In this document: piece after piece, positions 1-9,198 of the stretch | How the letters are laid out: the number at the start of each line of letters is the position of its first letter | Numbering within the stretch: position 1 is the stretch's first letter | Assembly (NCBI RefSeq): GCF_036884295.1 | Contig: NZ_CP145608.1 | Location: 1,426,001 to 1,490,000 of the forward strand | Source of the DNA: Brochothrix thermosphacta DSM 20171 = FSL F6-1036 | GTDB lineage: Bacteria; Bacillota; Bacilli; Lactobacillales; Listeriaceae | Reading direction: 5' to 3' | DNA length: 64,000 nucleotides | The notes under the pieces: model-generated | Seen by the model: the letters and a program-made list of their open reading frames with translations, nothing else | Database searches by the model: none | What the model was told of the DNA's origin: nothing | Translations under genes and position numbers: made by a program

Positions 1-746
1 ACATTCAATTTATCATTAAGTTTTTTTGATGTGACACCAAAACCAATACGTAATGCTGCTAAACCATAAGCTTTCGAAAATGTGCGCATTACCATTAAGT
101 TTGAATGTTTTTCTATCAATGGCATTGTATCTGGATAATCTTCAGCAATCGCATATTCAGCATAAGCTTCATCAACAATAACCAACACATGATCTGGCAC
201 ACGACTTAAAACATTAATTAGTTCTTCATGTGAAAAATAAGTTCCGGTCGGGTTATTGGGATTGCAGAGCCATAAAATTTTAGTGTTGTGGTCAACCGCT
301 TCCATCATCGCTTTTAAATCATGAAAACCATCTGCATCAACTGGCACTGATTTAACTTCTACACCCTCAATATCAGCATGTAGTGCGTATTGTGAAAAAG
401 TCGGTGTCGCTTGTACAATGTTATCACCAGCTGTTAGAACAGCACGGCTTACAATTTGGATTACTTCATCTAGTCCAGCACCAATAACAAGTTGTTCGCC
501 ATCTACTTTATAAAAATCAGCTAATTCCGCACGTAAATTAACGGCATACCCATCAGGGTAAATCGACGTGTCTGATAACGCTGCGATAGCCGCTGCTTTT
601 GCTGCTTTAGATGAACCTAATGGGTTTTCATTTGATGCCAGCTTCGCAATTGAAGTCAAACCTAGTTCTTTTTGAACTTCTTCAATCGGTTTTCCGGGCT
701 TGTATGCTTGTAAATCGTTCAAGACTGCTTTTATTTTGATAGACAT
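1..746 (-). CDS. hisC: Histidinol-phosphate aminotransferase HisC (3' end beyond window)
   Basis: PLP-dependent class II aminotransferase that makes L-histidinol phosphate from imidazole-acetol phosphate. About 248 codons are visible from the ATG at 746, which has a GAGGAG ribosome site. The C-terminus lies outside the window. Landmarks are the ASNENPLG start motif (residues about 37-44), NPNNPTG (about 162-168), DEAYAEY (about 192-198) and the SKAYG motif with the Schiff-base lysine near 225. It begins 13 bp after hisE and is the second gene of a short hisE-hisC unit with its own promoter. The family also includes paralogues acting on aromatic amino acids, but the his context makes HisC the likely role. 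Confidence 0.95.
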   Translation of the reverse strand, partial: MSIKIKAVLNDLQAYKPGKPIEEVQKELGLTSIAKLASNENPLGSSKAAKAAAIAALSDTSIYPDGYAVNLRAELADFYKVDGEQLVIGAGLDEVIQIVSRAVLTAGDNIVQATPTFSQYALHADIEGVEVKSVPVDADGFHDLKAMMEAVDHNTKILWLCNPNNPTGTYFSHEELINVLSRVPDHVLVIVDEAYAEYAIAEDYPDTMPLIEKHSNLMVMRTFSKAYGLAALRIGFGVTSKKLNDKLN

Positions 747-759
747 CTGTTTCGCTCCT

Positions 760-1080
760 CTATAACGTTTTAATTTCTTTTCGATCGGTTGTTTTTGATA
801 ACTTCCCTTCACGGCTTTGTAACTCCGCTTCCAGTTCAGCAAGGGTGATGTCTTTTTCAGCGAGCAACACCATCACATGGTACATCAAATCTGCGACCTC
901 TAGTAAAATTTCTGGTTTATCATTATTTTTGGCTGCAATCACAACCTCAGTTGCCTCTTCACCAATTTTCTTAAGAATTTTATCCTGACCTTTATCAAAA
1001 AGATAGTTTGTATAACTGCCTGTTTTTGGCGTGATTTTACGTTGATTAATTTCAGTCATTAGACGTTCAAGTGCTTCCAT
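760..1080 (-). CDS. hisE: Phosphoribosyl-ATP pyrophosphatase HisE
   Basis: Second step of histidine synthesis: hydrolyses phosphoribosyl-ATP to phosphoribosyl-AMP and pyrophosphate. At 106 aa it is the usual size of free-standing HisE. The MazG-like metal-binding helices are visible as EEATE (41-45) and EVADLMYH (61-68). HisE and HisI are separate proteins here, not the HisIE fusion of enterobacteria. The ATG has a GGAGGAG ribosome site 6 bp upstream. A 119-bp gap holding a terminator and a promoter separates it from hisI, so hisE-hisC can be transcribed apart from the main operon. Confidence 0.95.
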   Translation of the reverse strand: MEALERLMTEINQRKITPKTGSYTNYLFDKGQDKILKKIGEEATEVVIAAKNNDKPEILLEVADLMYHVMVLLAEKDITLAELEAELQSREGKLSKTTDRKEIKTL

Positions 1081-1112
1081 GTAATCTCCTCCAAACTATT
1101 CTCTTTCGCTCT

Positions 1113-1142
1113 ATTATATACAAAGCGCTTCCCATTCTGCAA
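1113..1142 (-). promoter_or_regulatory. Sigma-A type promoter for hisE-hisC
   Basis: Read on the minus strand, the -35 box TTGCAG (1137-1142) and the -10 box TATAAT (1113-1118) are separated by 18 bp. It lies just downstream of the hisI terminator and 33 bp upstream of the hisE start. The spacer holds a short palindrome, AAGCGCTT. The boxes are seen directly; activity is inferred. Confidence 0.7.
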
Positions 1143-1154
1143 CCTTAAAACAAT

Positions 1155-1193
1155 ATTTAAAAAAGCATAGAATAATGAGGCTTTTCCATGCTC
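1155..1193 (-). terminator. Terminator or attenuator after hisI
   Basis: On the minus strand, seven bases after the hisI stop, AGCATGG pairs with CTATGCT (one G-T pair) around a 15-nt loop. A run of T residues follows. It would end the hisZ-to-hisI transcript, or attenuate it, before hisE. Confidence 0.6.
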
Positions 1194-1199
1194 GTCAAC

Positions 1200-1517
1200 T
1201 TATTGAAGTTCTTTAAAAAAGCAGGATTTTGCTCCTGTATGGCAAGCGCTCCCACCTTGTTGTTTCACTCGAATTAATAAGGTATCATTGTCACAATCTG
1301 TAATGATTTTACACACTTCTTGATAATGACCACTGGTTGCACCTTTATGCCACAATTCGTCGCGGGATCGTGAATAAAACCAAGTATGCCCGCTAGTTAA
1401 TGTTTTTTGGTACGATTCTTCATTCATATAACCAAGCATAAGCACATCACCTGTTAAGTCTTCTACAATAATAGCGGGAATTAAGCCCTCTTGTTTCGAA
1501 AATGCTAATTCAGTCAT
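1200..1517 (-). CDS. hisI: Phosphoribosyl-AMP cyclohydrolase HisI
   Basis: Opens the purine ring of phosphoribosyl-AMP, the third step of the pathway. The protein is 105 aa, typical of stand-alone HisI. The metal site is visible: D-C-D-x-D at 74-78, CHTG at 92-95 and Cys99, together forming the zinc and magnesium ligands of the family. [14 protein letters not shown] (46-59) is the family core. It overlaps hisF by 4 bp (ATGA), so the two are probably translationally coupled. It is the last gene before the terminator that separates hisE-hisC. Confidence 0.96.
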   Translation of the reverse strand: MTELAFSKQEGLIPAIIVEDLTGDVLMLGYMNEESYQKTLTSGHTWFYSRSRDELWHKGATSGHYQEVCKIITDCDNDTLLIRVKQQGGSACHTGAKSCFFKELQ

Positions 1518-2269
1518 ACACGCACCGCCAATCCATTGTTTGCCAGTTCTTCTTTTACCTGAGCAATATTCACGTCGCCATAATGAAAAATAGAAGCGGC
1601 TAATGCGGCATCCACGTTTGTTTCTTTGAACACATCAACAATATGTTGGGATGTGCCACAACCTCCTGAAGCAATAACTGGAATAGAAACAGCTGCAGTG
1701 ATAGCATTAAGTAGTTGAGTATCGTAACCATCTTTCGTACCGTCTTTATCCATGCTCGTTACCAATAATTCACCTGCACCCAAAGCTTCCACCTCTTTTG
1801 CCCAAACAATGGCATCTAATCCTGTCGCAATACGTCCACCTGCGGAATAAACTTCCCATCCCGTCACACAGCGCTTCACATCCATCGCAACCACGATGCA
1901 TTGCGAACCAAATTTTTGAGCCCCGTCTGTAATTAATGTTGGTTGCTTTATTGCTGCAGAATTTAATGAAATTTTATCTGCACCTGCTTGCAACATGGCT
2001 TTCATTTCAGCCACTGATTGAATCCCTCCACCCACTGTTAATGGAATAAACACTTCCGCGGCAGTACGTTCCACTACATCAATCATCGTTGCTCGTTTTT
2101 CTACGGTGGCTGTAATGTCTAGAAAAACTAATTCATCAGCACCTTCGGCATTGTATTGTTTTGCTATCGCGACTGGATCACCCACATCTTGTAATTCTAC
2201 AAAGTTAACCCCTTTAACAACACGACCCGCAGTTACATCTAAACAGGGAATGATTCGTTTAGTTAGCAT
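1514..2269 (-). CDS. hisF: Imidazole glycerol phosphate synthase cyclase subunit HisF
   Basis: (beta-alpha)8-barrel subunit that uses ammonia from HisH to close the imidazole ring, giving imidazole-glycerol phosphate and AICAR. The two catalytic aspartates are in place: Asp11 in the CLDV motif and Asp130 in AMDVK. Phosphate-binding loops include VGGGI (79-83) and ASGG. At 251 aa it is full length. It overlaps hisI by 4 bp and hisA by 11 bp in a tightly packed operon. Confidence 0.97.
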   Translation of the reverse strand: MLTKRIIPCLDVTAGRVVKGVNFVELQDVGDPVAIAKQYNAEGADELVFLDITATVEKRATMIDVVERTAAEVFIPLTVGGGIQSVAEMKAMLQAGADKISLNSAAIKQPTLITDGAQKFGSQCIVVAMDVKRCVTGWEVYSAGGRIATGLDAIVWAKEVEALGAGELLVTSMDKDGTKDGYDTQLLNAITAAVSIPVIASGGCGTSQHIVDVFKETNVDAALAASIFHYGDVNIAQVKEELANNGLAVRV

Positions 2270-2984
2270 TATTTTCCACCTCCACTACTTCTGCCATTGT
2301 TAGTTTTCCTTCATAAAGCGCCTTGCCGCTGATTACCCCGTATAAACCTAACTGTGAGCAAGCCAACAAATCTGCTTTTGATGAAATCCCTCCTGATGCT
2401 ATCACATCAAGTCCTGGTACCGTGTTTATTTCTGTGAGCTCCATTAAGTTGGGGCCACTCATCGTTCCATCACGACCAATGTCTGTATAAACAATCCGCG
2501 TGACGCCACGACGTACCATTTCTTGAGCTAAATCAAGGTAACTCACTGTGCTGGTTTCTAACCAACCTTCCGTTGCAACTTTACCTGCACGCGCATCAAT
2601 TCCGACAACAATTTTTTCCGTGCCAAAACGTGTTATTGCTTCTTCGACTAATTCAGGTGCTTGTAAAGCAATCGAACCTAAAATAACGCGTGATACACCT
2701 AACTTTAATAGCGCTTGGATTTGTTCAATAGTCCGAATCCCACCACCTAATTGGACAGGAATATTGACTGCCTCAACAATGTTTGCCACAACATCAAGGT
2801 TAGCTGAAGCACCTTGTACGGCTCCGTCTAAATCAACGATGTGTAAATACCGCGCCCCTGCGTTCTCGAATGTTCGCGCTTGTGCGACTGGATCAGGATT
2901 AACAATGGTTTTTTTATTAAAATCACCTTGGTAAAGCCTCACCGATAAGCCGTCTTTTAAATCGATTGCTGGGAAGATGAACAT
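2259..2984 (-). CDS. hisA: Phosphoribosylformimino-AICAR ribotide isomerase HisA
   Basis: Amadori rearrangement of ProFAR to PRFAR, the substrate of HisFH. A (beta-alpha)8 barrel of 241 aa with the catalytic Asp8 (PAIDLK) and Asp130 (GIDARAG), the phosphate loop LGGGIR (79-84) and ASGGIS near the C-terminus. It is clearly homologous to HisF, as known for the family. The 28-bp overlap with the upstream hisH indicates translational coupling. Confidence 0.96.
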   Translation of the reverse strand: MFIFPAIDLKDGLSVRLYQGDFNKKTIVNPDPVAQARTFENAGARYLHIVDLDGAVQGASANLDVVANIVEAVNIPVQLGGGIRTIEQIQALLKLGVSRVILGSIALQAPELVEEAITRFGTEKIVVGIDARAGKVATEGWLETSTVSYLDLAQEMVRRGVTRIVYTDIGRDGTMSGPNLMELTEINTVPGLDVIASGGISSKADLLACSQLGLYGVISGKALYEGKLTMAEVVEVENNAN

Positions 2985-3583
2985 GCGACCACCACCTCTT
3001 TAAATAATTTTAAAACTTGAAACCCTGCATCACCGCTTTTTTCAGGGTGAAACTGTGTTCCAAAGACGTTGTTTTTCTGTACAATTCCAGGTATTTTAAC
3101 GCCATAATCACTGCTCGCCAAGATATAGTCCGAAGCAGTCACCGCATAGTAAGAGTGAACATAATACACATACGCGTGGTTCACTAGATTAAATAATGAG
3201 TCTTGCTGGCTTTCAAGCTGATTCCATCCCATATGTGGCACCTTTAAGTTTGATTCGGGTAATCGTTCAACACGACCAGGGATTAATCCTAGCCCTCGTG
3301 TTTCACCGTACTCTGTACTTGAGTCAAATAAGAGTTGCATGCCTACACAGACGCCCAACAAAGGTTTTCCGTTTTGAACCACCTCTTTAATGAGTGTATC
3401 TAGACCACGTGTCTCCATATTTGCCATTGCCTGAGCGAAGGCACCCACGCCTGGTAAAATAATACCGTCGCTTTGGCGAATGATGGCGGGATCAGCGGTA
3501 ATAATATGTTCTAAACCGATATGTGTCAATGCTTTTCCAACACTGCGTGTGTTACCTGTATCGTAGTCCACCACGGCAATCAT
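2957..3583 (-). CDS. hisH: Imidazole glycerol phosphate synthase glutaminase subunit HisH
   Basis: Class I glutamine amidotransferase supplying ammonia to HisF. The catalytic triad is visible: Cys79 in [12 protein letters not shown], and His179 with Glu181 in [10 protein letters not shown]. The oxyanion-hole motif PGVGAF sits at 44-49. At 208 aa it is full length. It overlaps hisB by 4 bp and hisA by 28 bp. Confidence 0.96.
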   Translation of the reverse strand: MIAVVDYDTGNTRSVGKALTHIGLEHIITADPAIIRQSDGIILPGVGAFAQAMANMETRGLDTLIKEVVQNGKPLLGVCVGMQLLFDSSTEYGETRGLGLIPGRVERLPESNLKVPHMGWNQLESQQDSLFNLVNHAYVYYVHSYYAVTASDYILASSDYGVKIPGIVQKNNVFGTQFHPEKSGDAGFQVLKLFKEVVVACSSSQQSI

Positions 3584-4167
3584 AATAAACTCCCTTTCGT
3601 TGAATTGACACCGTTGATACTTGTATCAATCGTAACCGCTTCACGTAAAGCACGGCCAAAAGCTTTAAAAAGCGCTTCAATTTTATGATGAGTGTTTGTG
3701 CCATACAACACTTTAACATGACAGTTCATTTCAGCATTGAACGTCACTGCTTGGAAAAATTCTAATACGAGCTCTGTGTCAAATAAACCTAATTTAGGAT
3801 TGCTAAAGTTCGCATCAAATACCAAATATGAACGGCCACTTAAATCAATTGATACTTGACCAAGCGCTTCATCCATTGGTACAAACTGAGTACCATAGCG
3901 TACAATTTGCGATTTATCACCGAGTGCGTCTTTCAAGCATTGTCCCAACACAATACCAATATCTTCAACTGTATGATGTGCATCTACTTCAATATCACCC
4001 TCTGCTTTTACAATTAAACCAAAACGGCCATGTTTTGCAAATAAGTGGAGCATATGATCAAAAAAAGGCACGCCTGTTTGGATATCGATTGTTGTTTCAT
4101 CATCAAGATTAAGGGCTAAGACAATTTGTGTTTCACCTGTTTTACGACTTAACTCTGCTGTTCGCAT
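3580..4167 (-). CDS. hisB: Imidazoleglycerol-phosphate dehydratase HisB
   Basis: Dehydrates imidazoleglycerol phosphate to imidazole-acetol phosphate. The two internal metal-binding repeats are seen: FFDHMLHLF and AHHTVEDIG in the first half, and the [17 protein letters not shown] region in the second. The protein is 195 aa from the ATG at 4167, which has GAGGAGG spaced 6-7 bp upstream. A longer frame begins five codons earlier at a TTG inside that ribosome site and is unlikely to be used. There is no histidinol phosphatase domain, so that activity must come from elsewhere (no hisJ or hisK is in this window). Confidence 0.96.
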   Translation of the reverse strand: MRTAELSRKTGETQIVLALNLDDETTIDIQTGVPFFDHMLHLFAKHGRFGLIVKAEGDIEVDAHHTVEDIGIVLGQCLKDALGDKSQIVRYGTQFVPMDEALGQVSIDLSGRSYLVFDANFSNPKLGLFDTELVLEFFQAVTFNAEMNCHVKVLYGTNTHHKIEALFKAFGRALREAVTIDTSINGVNSTKGSLL

Positions 4168-4168
4168 A

Positions 4169-5455
4169 TTATTCCTCCTCAAATCGAATTTTTATCGCTC
4201 GTGCATGTGCATCTAAACCTTCTTTTTCTGCTAAATAAATAACATCATCCATATCTCTTTTAAGAGCATCTTTTGTATAGGAAATAAACGACGATTTTTT
4301 ACAAAAATCATCCACATTAAGACCAGAAAAGAAGCGTGCGGTGCCACTTGTCGGTAATACATGATTTGGACCGGCGAGGTAATCACCTAATGGTTCCGAG
4401 GCATAGGCACCTAAAAAGATAGAACCAGCATTATGAATGGCTGCTAAATGACTCATGGCATCCGTTACTTGAACTTCTAAGTGTTCAGGAGCTATGACGT
4501 TAACTACTTCAAAGGCTTCAGCTAAAGAGTTTACCACGATGGCTGTACCATAGGTTGCAATCGCTTCACGAGCAATCGCTTCTCGCGGCAGATCGCGCAG
4601 TTGTTTTTCGACTTCAGCGGCAACTGCTGTCGCTTGTTGCAATGAAGGGGTGACTAGGATGGCTCGAGAACGTTGGTCATGTTCAGCCTGTGACAATAAA
4701 TCAGCTGCGATAAAACGTGGGTTAGCAAACGCATCTGCAACGACAACTACTTCAGAGGGACCCGCAATCATATCAATGCCTACCTGCCCAAAGACTTGTT
4801 TTTTTGCCGTTGCAACATACACATTACCTGGTCCAACGATCTTATCAACTGCTGTAATTGACTCTGTGCCATACGCCAAAGCTGCAATAGCCTGAACCCC
4901 GCCTACTTGATAAACTTCTGTCACACCTGCAATCTTTGCAGCTGCCAAAATATAAGGATTGACACCTTTTTCACTCGGTGGTGTTACCATCGTTATCCTT
5001 GGAACACCCGCAATTTTAGCTGGCAACACATTCATTAACACGGAGGATGGATAAGCTGCCGTACCGCCAGGCACATAAACGCCAACCGCAGCAATTGGTC
5101 GAATCAATTGCCCGCGTATAATACCTGGTTCGTTTGCATCCATATAATTATGACGTTTTTGCTGTTCGTGATAAGAAGTGATGTTTCGTTTTGCATGTGT
5201 CATTGCTTGAATAAAAGCAGATTCGACTGATTGGTAGGCGGCATCAATTTCGGCCTCACTCACACGAAAATCGGCTAACGTGACATGATCGTATGTTTCA
5301 GTATATGAACGAATGGCCGTATCTCCTTCAATCTTTATCTTCTGAAGCATTTCACTTACTTGTGTTTCGATGGCTTGATGGATTGTTGCTTCACCTTGGT
5401 CCCATTCGCTGAGAAGATTTCGAACAGCATCAACTGTCATTTTTTCAATTTTCAT
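4169..5455 (-). CDS. hisD: Histidinol dehydrogenase HisD
   Basis: Zinc- and NAD-dependent four-electron oxidation of histidinol to histidine, the last step of the pathway. The protein is 428 aa. Family landmarks include [41 protein letters not shown] and [16 protein letters not shown], the last holding the catalytic histidine region. The gene overlaps hisG by 4 bp. Its terminal GAGGAGGAATAA codons double as the ribosome site of hisB, linking translation of the two. Confidence 0.97.
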   Translation of the reverse strand: MKIEKMTVDAVRNLLSEWDQGEATIHQAIETQVSEMLQKIKIEGDTAIRSYTETYDHVTLADFRVSEAEIDAAYQSVESAFIQAMTHAKRNITSYHEQQKRHNYMDANEPGIIRGQLIRPIAAVGVYVPGGTAAYPSSVLMNVLPAKIAGVPRITMVTPPSEKGVNPYILAAAKIAGVTEVYQVGGVQAIAALAYGTESITAVDKIVGPGNVYVATAKKQVFGQVGIDMIAGPSEVVVVADAFANPRFIAADLLSQAEHDQRSRAILVTPSLQQATAVAAEVEKQLRDLPREAIAREAIATYGTAIVVNSLAEAFEVVNVIAPEHLEVQVTDAMSHLAAIHNAGSIFLGAYASEPLGDYLAGPNHVLPTSGTARFFSGLNVDDFCKKSSFISYTKDALKRDMDDVIYLAEKEGLDAHARAIKIRFEEE

Positions 5456-6102
5456 ACGTCAGCCTCCTGTCTGTTTTCAATGTAAGTGTCTAAACGATCA
5501 ATCAAATCAAAAATCGGTTGCGTATGTTTTTTCAGTGCTGTACGATTAACGATTAAACGCGCGGATATAGGTGCTAATTTATCAAAAATGACCAAACCAT
5601 TTTCACGTAATGTTTCACCTGTTTCAACGATATCCACAATAGCATCTGCTAACCCTAATAGTGGTGCGATTTCTACTGATCCTTCTATTTTAATGATTTC
5701 GACATCTTGACCTTGCTGGCGAAAATAATGAGCGGCTACATTTGGGTATTTTGTTGCAATGACTTTTCGACGCTGGCTTTCTGGGTCATAGCTTGGAACG
5801 GAAGCCAAACAAAAATCACATTTTCCAAATTGTAAATCCAGCATTTCAAAATCATCTTTACCATTTTCTAGCAACACATCTTTACCGACAATACCGATGT
5901 CTGCCACACCATGTTCAACATAGGTAAGAACGTCGACGGCTTTGACAAGAATGAAGCGGAAATCACGATTCTGACTTTGAAGGATGAGCTTGCGTCCTTT
6001 ATCTTTAACCTCTGTACAATCAATACCAAGTGACTCAAGGATACGTATTGTTTCTTTTTCTAAACGGCCCTTAGTGAGTGCAATTGTAATTGGTGTAGTC
6101 AT
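5452..6102 (-). CDS. hisG: ATP phosphoribosyltransferase catalytic subunit HisG (short form)
   Basis: First committed step: condenses ATP with PRPP. At 216 aa it is the short form, which lacks the C-terminal regulatory ACT-like domain and needs HisZ for activity and feedback inhibition. The PRPP-binding loop [18 protein letters not shown] is visible near residues 155-172. It has a GGGGGAG ribosome site and overlaps both hisZ and hisD by 4 bp. Confidence 0.96.
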   Translation of the reverse strand: MTTPITIALTKGRLEKETIRILESLGIDCTEVKDKGRKLILQSQNRDFRFILVKAVDVLTYVEHGVADIGIVGKDVLLENGKDDFEMLDLQFGKCDFCLASVPSYDPESQRRKVIATKYPNVAAHYFRQQGQDVEIIKIEGSVEIAPLLGLADAIVDIVETGETLRENGLVIFDKLAPISARLIVNRTALKKHTQPIFDLIDRLDTYIENRQEADV

Positions 6103-7283
6103 GATGTCTCCCCCTTTTCAACAGACTCAGTCGTAACGCCATCTTTTTGACAAATAACAAGCGTCTGAAAGCCATGTTCTATGGCATATTCACGGGATTC
6201 AACGACTGTTTCACATACGCTCAATTCATTCAACGGTCCCTGAGCACGTTTCAATGCATCAACAACTGCTGCTTCCTCGTAGTGGATCAATGTGCGAATG
6301 GCTTTATTCGTTAGTTCGCTTTGTTGTTGTTTCAGACGTACAATTTCATCGAGATTAACGCCCACTCCAACTGCGGCGCGTTTTTGACCTTCAAAACGTT
6401 GGAATAGATCATCATACCGTCCCCCACTTAAAAATTCAGTGGCCGAAGACGTGGCATAACCTCTAAAAATAACACCTGTATAGTATTCAAATGTTTGAAC
6501 CATCCCTAAATCCACACTTAGTGCCGTGCCATAGCCAAGTAAGGTTAATTGATACACAAGTGCTTCAATACGATCGATCGCTTGATGAATCGAACGACTG
6601 GTTGTTAACCCACGAACATGTGTCAGCAACGACGTTTCTCCGAATAAACGTGGCAATTCTAACAAGAACGCTTTCTCTTGTGGGTGTTCCGCTGCAAAAG
6701 CTCGAATACCTGATAAGCTTTTACTTGTTAACAATGAAGCAAAGTGCAATCGTTGTTCTTCATCAAGACCTAATTCACTGCAAAGTGACTGATATATTTC
6801 TGCATGACCAATTTCAATGATTGTATCGTCTAATCCAACGGCTTGTAAGCTTTGGATAACAGTTGCAACAGCCTCAACTTCTGCTTTTAACGGATCACCA
6901 CCGATGATTTCAATACCCGTTTGCATTTGCTCGTTATTCTTACCGGTATAATCATCAAATACGCGAAATACCTTGCCGCTGTATGTTAATTTCAACGGCC
7001 CTTTCAAACCAATCGTTGAAACCACGCGACCAATCGGCAATGTCATATCAGGACGTAAAGCTAACGTACGACCTCGATCATCAAAAAATTGATAGAGCCT
7101 TTGTTCACGTTCTTCGCGCCCTCTTGAAAAAACATCTTTATACTCAAATGTCGGCGTTTCAATCTGACGATATCCCTTCGTATAAAAAAAAGCCATCATC
7201 TTATACGCTGTTTCAGTCATTTGACGTGATTCACCAAACAATTTATCGCGTGTCCCATAGGGTAATGCTCGATTCCAACTCAT
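6099..7283 (-). CDS. hisZ: ATP phosphoribosyltransferase regulatory subunit HisZ
   Basis: Histidyl-tRNA-synthetase-like protein that partners short HisG and confers histidine feedback control. The protein is 394 aa. Class II synthetase-fold motifs are recognisable: the [13 protein letters not shown] region (motif 2-like, about 76-88) and [11 protein letters not shown]. It lacks the HisS anticodon-binding domain. It is the first gene of the operon, with GAAGGAGGG 6 bp before the ATG and a strong promoter 41 bp upstream. Confidence 0.95.
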   Translation of the reverse strand: MSWNRALPYGTRDKLFGESRQMTETAYKMMAFFYTKGYRQIETPTFEYKDVFSRGREEREQRLYQFFDDRGRTLALRPDMTLPIGRVVSTIGLKGPLKLTYSGKVFRVFDDYTGKNNEQMQTGIEIIGGDPLKAEVEAVATVIQSLQAVGLDDTIIEIGHAEIYQSLCSELGLDEEQRLHFASLLTSKSLSGIRAFAAEHPQEKAFLLELPRLFGETSLLTHVRGLTTSRSIHQAIDRIEALVYQLTLLGYGTALSVDLGMVQTFEYYTGVIFRGYATSSATEFLSGGRYDDLFQRFEGQKRAAVGVGVNLDEIVRLKQQQSELTNKAIRTLIHYEEAAVVDALKRAQGPLNELSVCETVVESREYAIEHGFQTLVICQKDGVTTESVEKGETS

Positions 7284-7323
7284 TTAAGCCCTCCTTCATT
7301 CCGTTTCGCTTTATCTTGTTATC

Positions 7324-7352
7324 ATAGTAACGCACTAAAGCGTTTTTATCAA
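7324..7352 (-). promoter_or_regulatory. his operon promoter with operator-like palindrome
   Basis: On the minus strand the -35 box TTGATA (7347-7352) and the -10 box TACTAT (7324-7329) are spaced by 17 bp. The spacer contains AACGC-(6 bp)-GCGTT, a perfect 5-bp inverted repeat that a repressor could occupy. The leader is only about 35 nt, too short for a T-box, so control at the operator is the simplest model. The boxes and palindrome are seen; the regulator is inferred. Confidence 0.75.
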
Positions 7353-7421
7353 GTATTTTTTACCTATAAACAAAAAATTCTGATTTTTCAACAACTGAAT
7401 GAGTATATATAATTGAAAAAA

Positions 7422-7455
7422 AAAAGATAGAGCATTAAATACTCTATCTTTCGCT
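7422..7455 (-). terminator. Terminator of the NlpC/P60 gene
   Basis: On the minus strand AAAGATAGAG pairs with CTCTATCTTT around a short loop and is followed by a run of T residues. It lies immediately after the stop of the NlpC/P60 gene. Confidence 0.9.
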
Positions 7456-7459
7456 TCTA

Positions 7460-7903
7460 TTATTTCACAACGCGTTTTGCGAAGCTTGGTTTATAATATT
7501 TTGTTTGTGTTACTTTTACACGATCGCCTGGTTTAGGTGCATGTACCATCTTACCTTGACCAATATAAACACCGACGTGGTAAGAAGCTTTTTCGCTGCC
7601 GTAAAACAATAAATCACCTGGTTGTACTTGCTTCAAGTTAACTTTTTTCGCTTTCACTTTTCCTTGTTGTTGAGAAGTACGTGGAAGCTTAGTTTTAACT
7701 GCTTTTTTATACACATACTGAGTTAGGCCTGAACAATCAAAACCTTTTGTTGTTGTTCCACCCATTTTGTATTTAACACCAATCGTTTTCTTTACTTCTG
7801 AAACAATTTTTCCTTGTTTCGTCGTTGCTGCAGCTGCTTCATGCATTGGAAAAACACTGCTAAAAAAAGCAACAAGCATTAAAATTGATAATAGACGTTT
7901 CAT
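7460..7903 (-). CDS. Secreted NlpC/P60 cell-wall hydrolase
   Basis: Predicted secreted peptidoglycan endopeptidase of 147 aa. An N-terminal signal peptide is clear: MKR, a hydrophobic stretch to about residue 20, then an AAAA cleavage region near 23-26. The NlpC/P60 domain fills the rest, with catalytic Cys57 in FDCSGLTQYVY, His109 in YHVGVYIG and His121 as the likely third residue. There is no LysM, SH3 or other wall-binding domain, so this is a minimal single-domain enzyme. It probably cleaves D-Glu-mDAP/Lys stem-peptide bonds. It is monocistronic, with its own terminator. Confidence 0.9.
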   Translation of the reverse strand: MKRLLSILMLVAFFSSVFPMHEAAAATTKQGKIVSEVKKTIGVKYKMGGTTTKGFDCSGLTQYVYKKAVKTKLPRTSQQQGKVKAKKVNLKQVQPGDLLFYGSEKASYHVGVYIGQGKMVHAPKPGDRVKVTQTKYYKPSFAKRVVK

Positions 7904-8030
7904 GCAATCTAACCCCCAGATAATTTAAGCGCTTCACATATTACCCCTAATACGTCAGCTACTCAGATATACTTAACTTTTTAAGAATACCATGCTTATA
8001 TTACAGTTAGATTGCAGTTACTTTAATATC

Positions 8031-8414
8031 TTAAGTGTTTTTACTTTTGATACCTGCAATAAGATTGAGGATACCTTGTAGAGAAAATATCTCGAAAATC
8101 CCCATAATGATTAAAGTAATGCCCCAAGCACGTGCAGGTTTTTCTACAATACGGAGTTGGCTATTGGCAATAAAACCAAGAGTCGCCAATATGATATGAT
8201 AAAAACCCCATAAAACTACCATTAATATTAATTGATTGAGCAGATTTTCAGCATCCGCTTGCTCTGGGTAACCGTATTCGACAAGGCTCTGCTGCAACTC
8301 TGTAATATTTGTTTGACTATACAATAGATAGGCACTGAAAAAAGTGATGAGTCCGACAAAAACATTAACAATTGCGGCAATGAGTACCATGGTTATACTT
8401 GCTTTCCTTTTCAC
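8031..8414 (-). CDS. Small membrane protein, DUF4064-like
   Basis: 127-aa integral membrane protein of unknown function. Hydrophobic segments are visible at about residues 8-30, 62-84 and 96-118, with the extracytoplasmic-looking TNITELQQSLVEYGY stretch between the first two. The pattern resembles the DUF4064 family of Firmicute membrane proteins. The start is GTG at 8414 with a strong AAGGAGGTG site 7 bp upstream. It appears monocistronic. No catalytic motif is seen. Confidence 0.65.
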   Translation of the reverse strand: MKRKASITMVLIAAIVNVFVGLITFFSAYLLYSQTNITELQQSLVEYGYPEQADAENLLNQLILMVVLWGFYHIILATLGFIANSQLRIVEKPARAWGITLIIMGIFEIFSLQGILNLIAGIKSKNT

Positions 8415-8740
8415 TTTGATACACCTCCTTTTCCTCTTTATTTAATAGGTCTCTTCTATTAAAACATACTTCATTAAAAAGCCAAACTAATTACAGATAA
8501 AACACGTTTACAAATCGGTCTATTTATGTTTGACGAAAATAAATAGTTCTCATTAACTAGTTACAAAATATTTGCAAAACAATATTATGGACTTATTTAG
8601 CTTCTACAGCTTGTAGAAACGGGATTTGACGCTTAAGCAATACAGCGAATTATTGTTCTTTTAAAATAACTAGTAAAAAATGAGCTGGCTATTAATCAAA
8701 TACGTGGTATAGTTAATATATATAGTAGGAGGTGAAATAT
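8415..8740. other. Intergenic region, no gene seen
   Basis: Divergent spacer between the DUF4064-like gene and the KTSC gene. It contains a perfect 7-bp hairpin (TTCTACA-gct-TGTAGAA, 8602-8618) and a TATAGT -10-like box shortly before the KTSC gene. No ORF with a credible ribosome site was found. Confidence 0.6.
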
Positions 8741-8956
8741 ATGAACATGCATCCTGTTGATTCAGAAGAAATCATTAGCATTGGATACAGCCAATCGAAA
8801 CAAGAATTACATGTTGAACTATCTACCTCAACGAATGCCTACCTTAACGTACCTTCTTATATTTTTCAGGGACTTATGTCGGCGGCTTCAAAAGGAGAAT
8901 ATTATAACGTCTATATCGAAAACAGCTTTGAACATCGTCAAGTTACCGAAGCGTAA
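8741..8956 (+). CDS. KTSC-domain protein
   Basis: 71-aa protein made up almost entirely of a KTSC domain. Landmarks are an S..I.SIGYS start, a beta-hairpin, a YLNVPSYIFQGLM segment and SKGEYYNVYIENSFEHRQV. This domain often occurs alone or beside nucleic-acid-related domains; its function is not established. The ATG at 8741 follows AGGAGGTG by 6 bp, so an in-frame GTG at 8732 within that site is not used. A terminator follows. Confidence 0.8.
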   Translation: MNMHPVDSEEIISIGYSQSKQELHVELSTSTNAYLNVPSYIFQGLMSAASKGEYYNVYIENSFEHRQVTEA

Positions 8957-8981
8957 ATTAAATTTACAGTGTATGCTAATC

Positions 8982-9014
8982 TTGAGTCCAAAAGGATTCA
9001 GGGTTTTTATTTTG
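8982..9014 (+). terminator. Terminator of the KTSC gene
   Basis: TGAGTCC pairs with GGATTCA (one G-T pair) around a 4-nt loop, followed by GGG and a T-rich stretch. It sits 25 bp after the KTSC stop. Confidence 0.7.
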
Positions 9015-9131
9015 GTTTGATATTCAAATGAAACATAAAACGAACACCTTTACGCTCAACAGCCTACTCTTTATTCAAATTAATTAAAAATTATTCACAC
9101 AGCTATCTTTTGATAGTTGTTTTTTTTGAAA

Positions 9132-9162
9132 TAAAAAAGCCACCCGTTTAAAGGATGGCTTC
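9132..9162 (-). terminator. Terminator of ldh
   Basis: On the minus strand AAGCCATCC pairs with GGGTGGCTT around a 7-nt loop and runs into six T residues. It lies 37 bp past the ldh stop. Confidence 0.9.
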
Positions 9163-9198
9163 TAAGAAGTAAAATCTAGCTAAGTTTTTATTCAGAAA

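Noticed and set aside
1119-1136. cre site within the hisE promoter (AAGCGCTT)
   Set aside because: Four mismatches to the 14-bp consensus; only the core palindrome fits.
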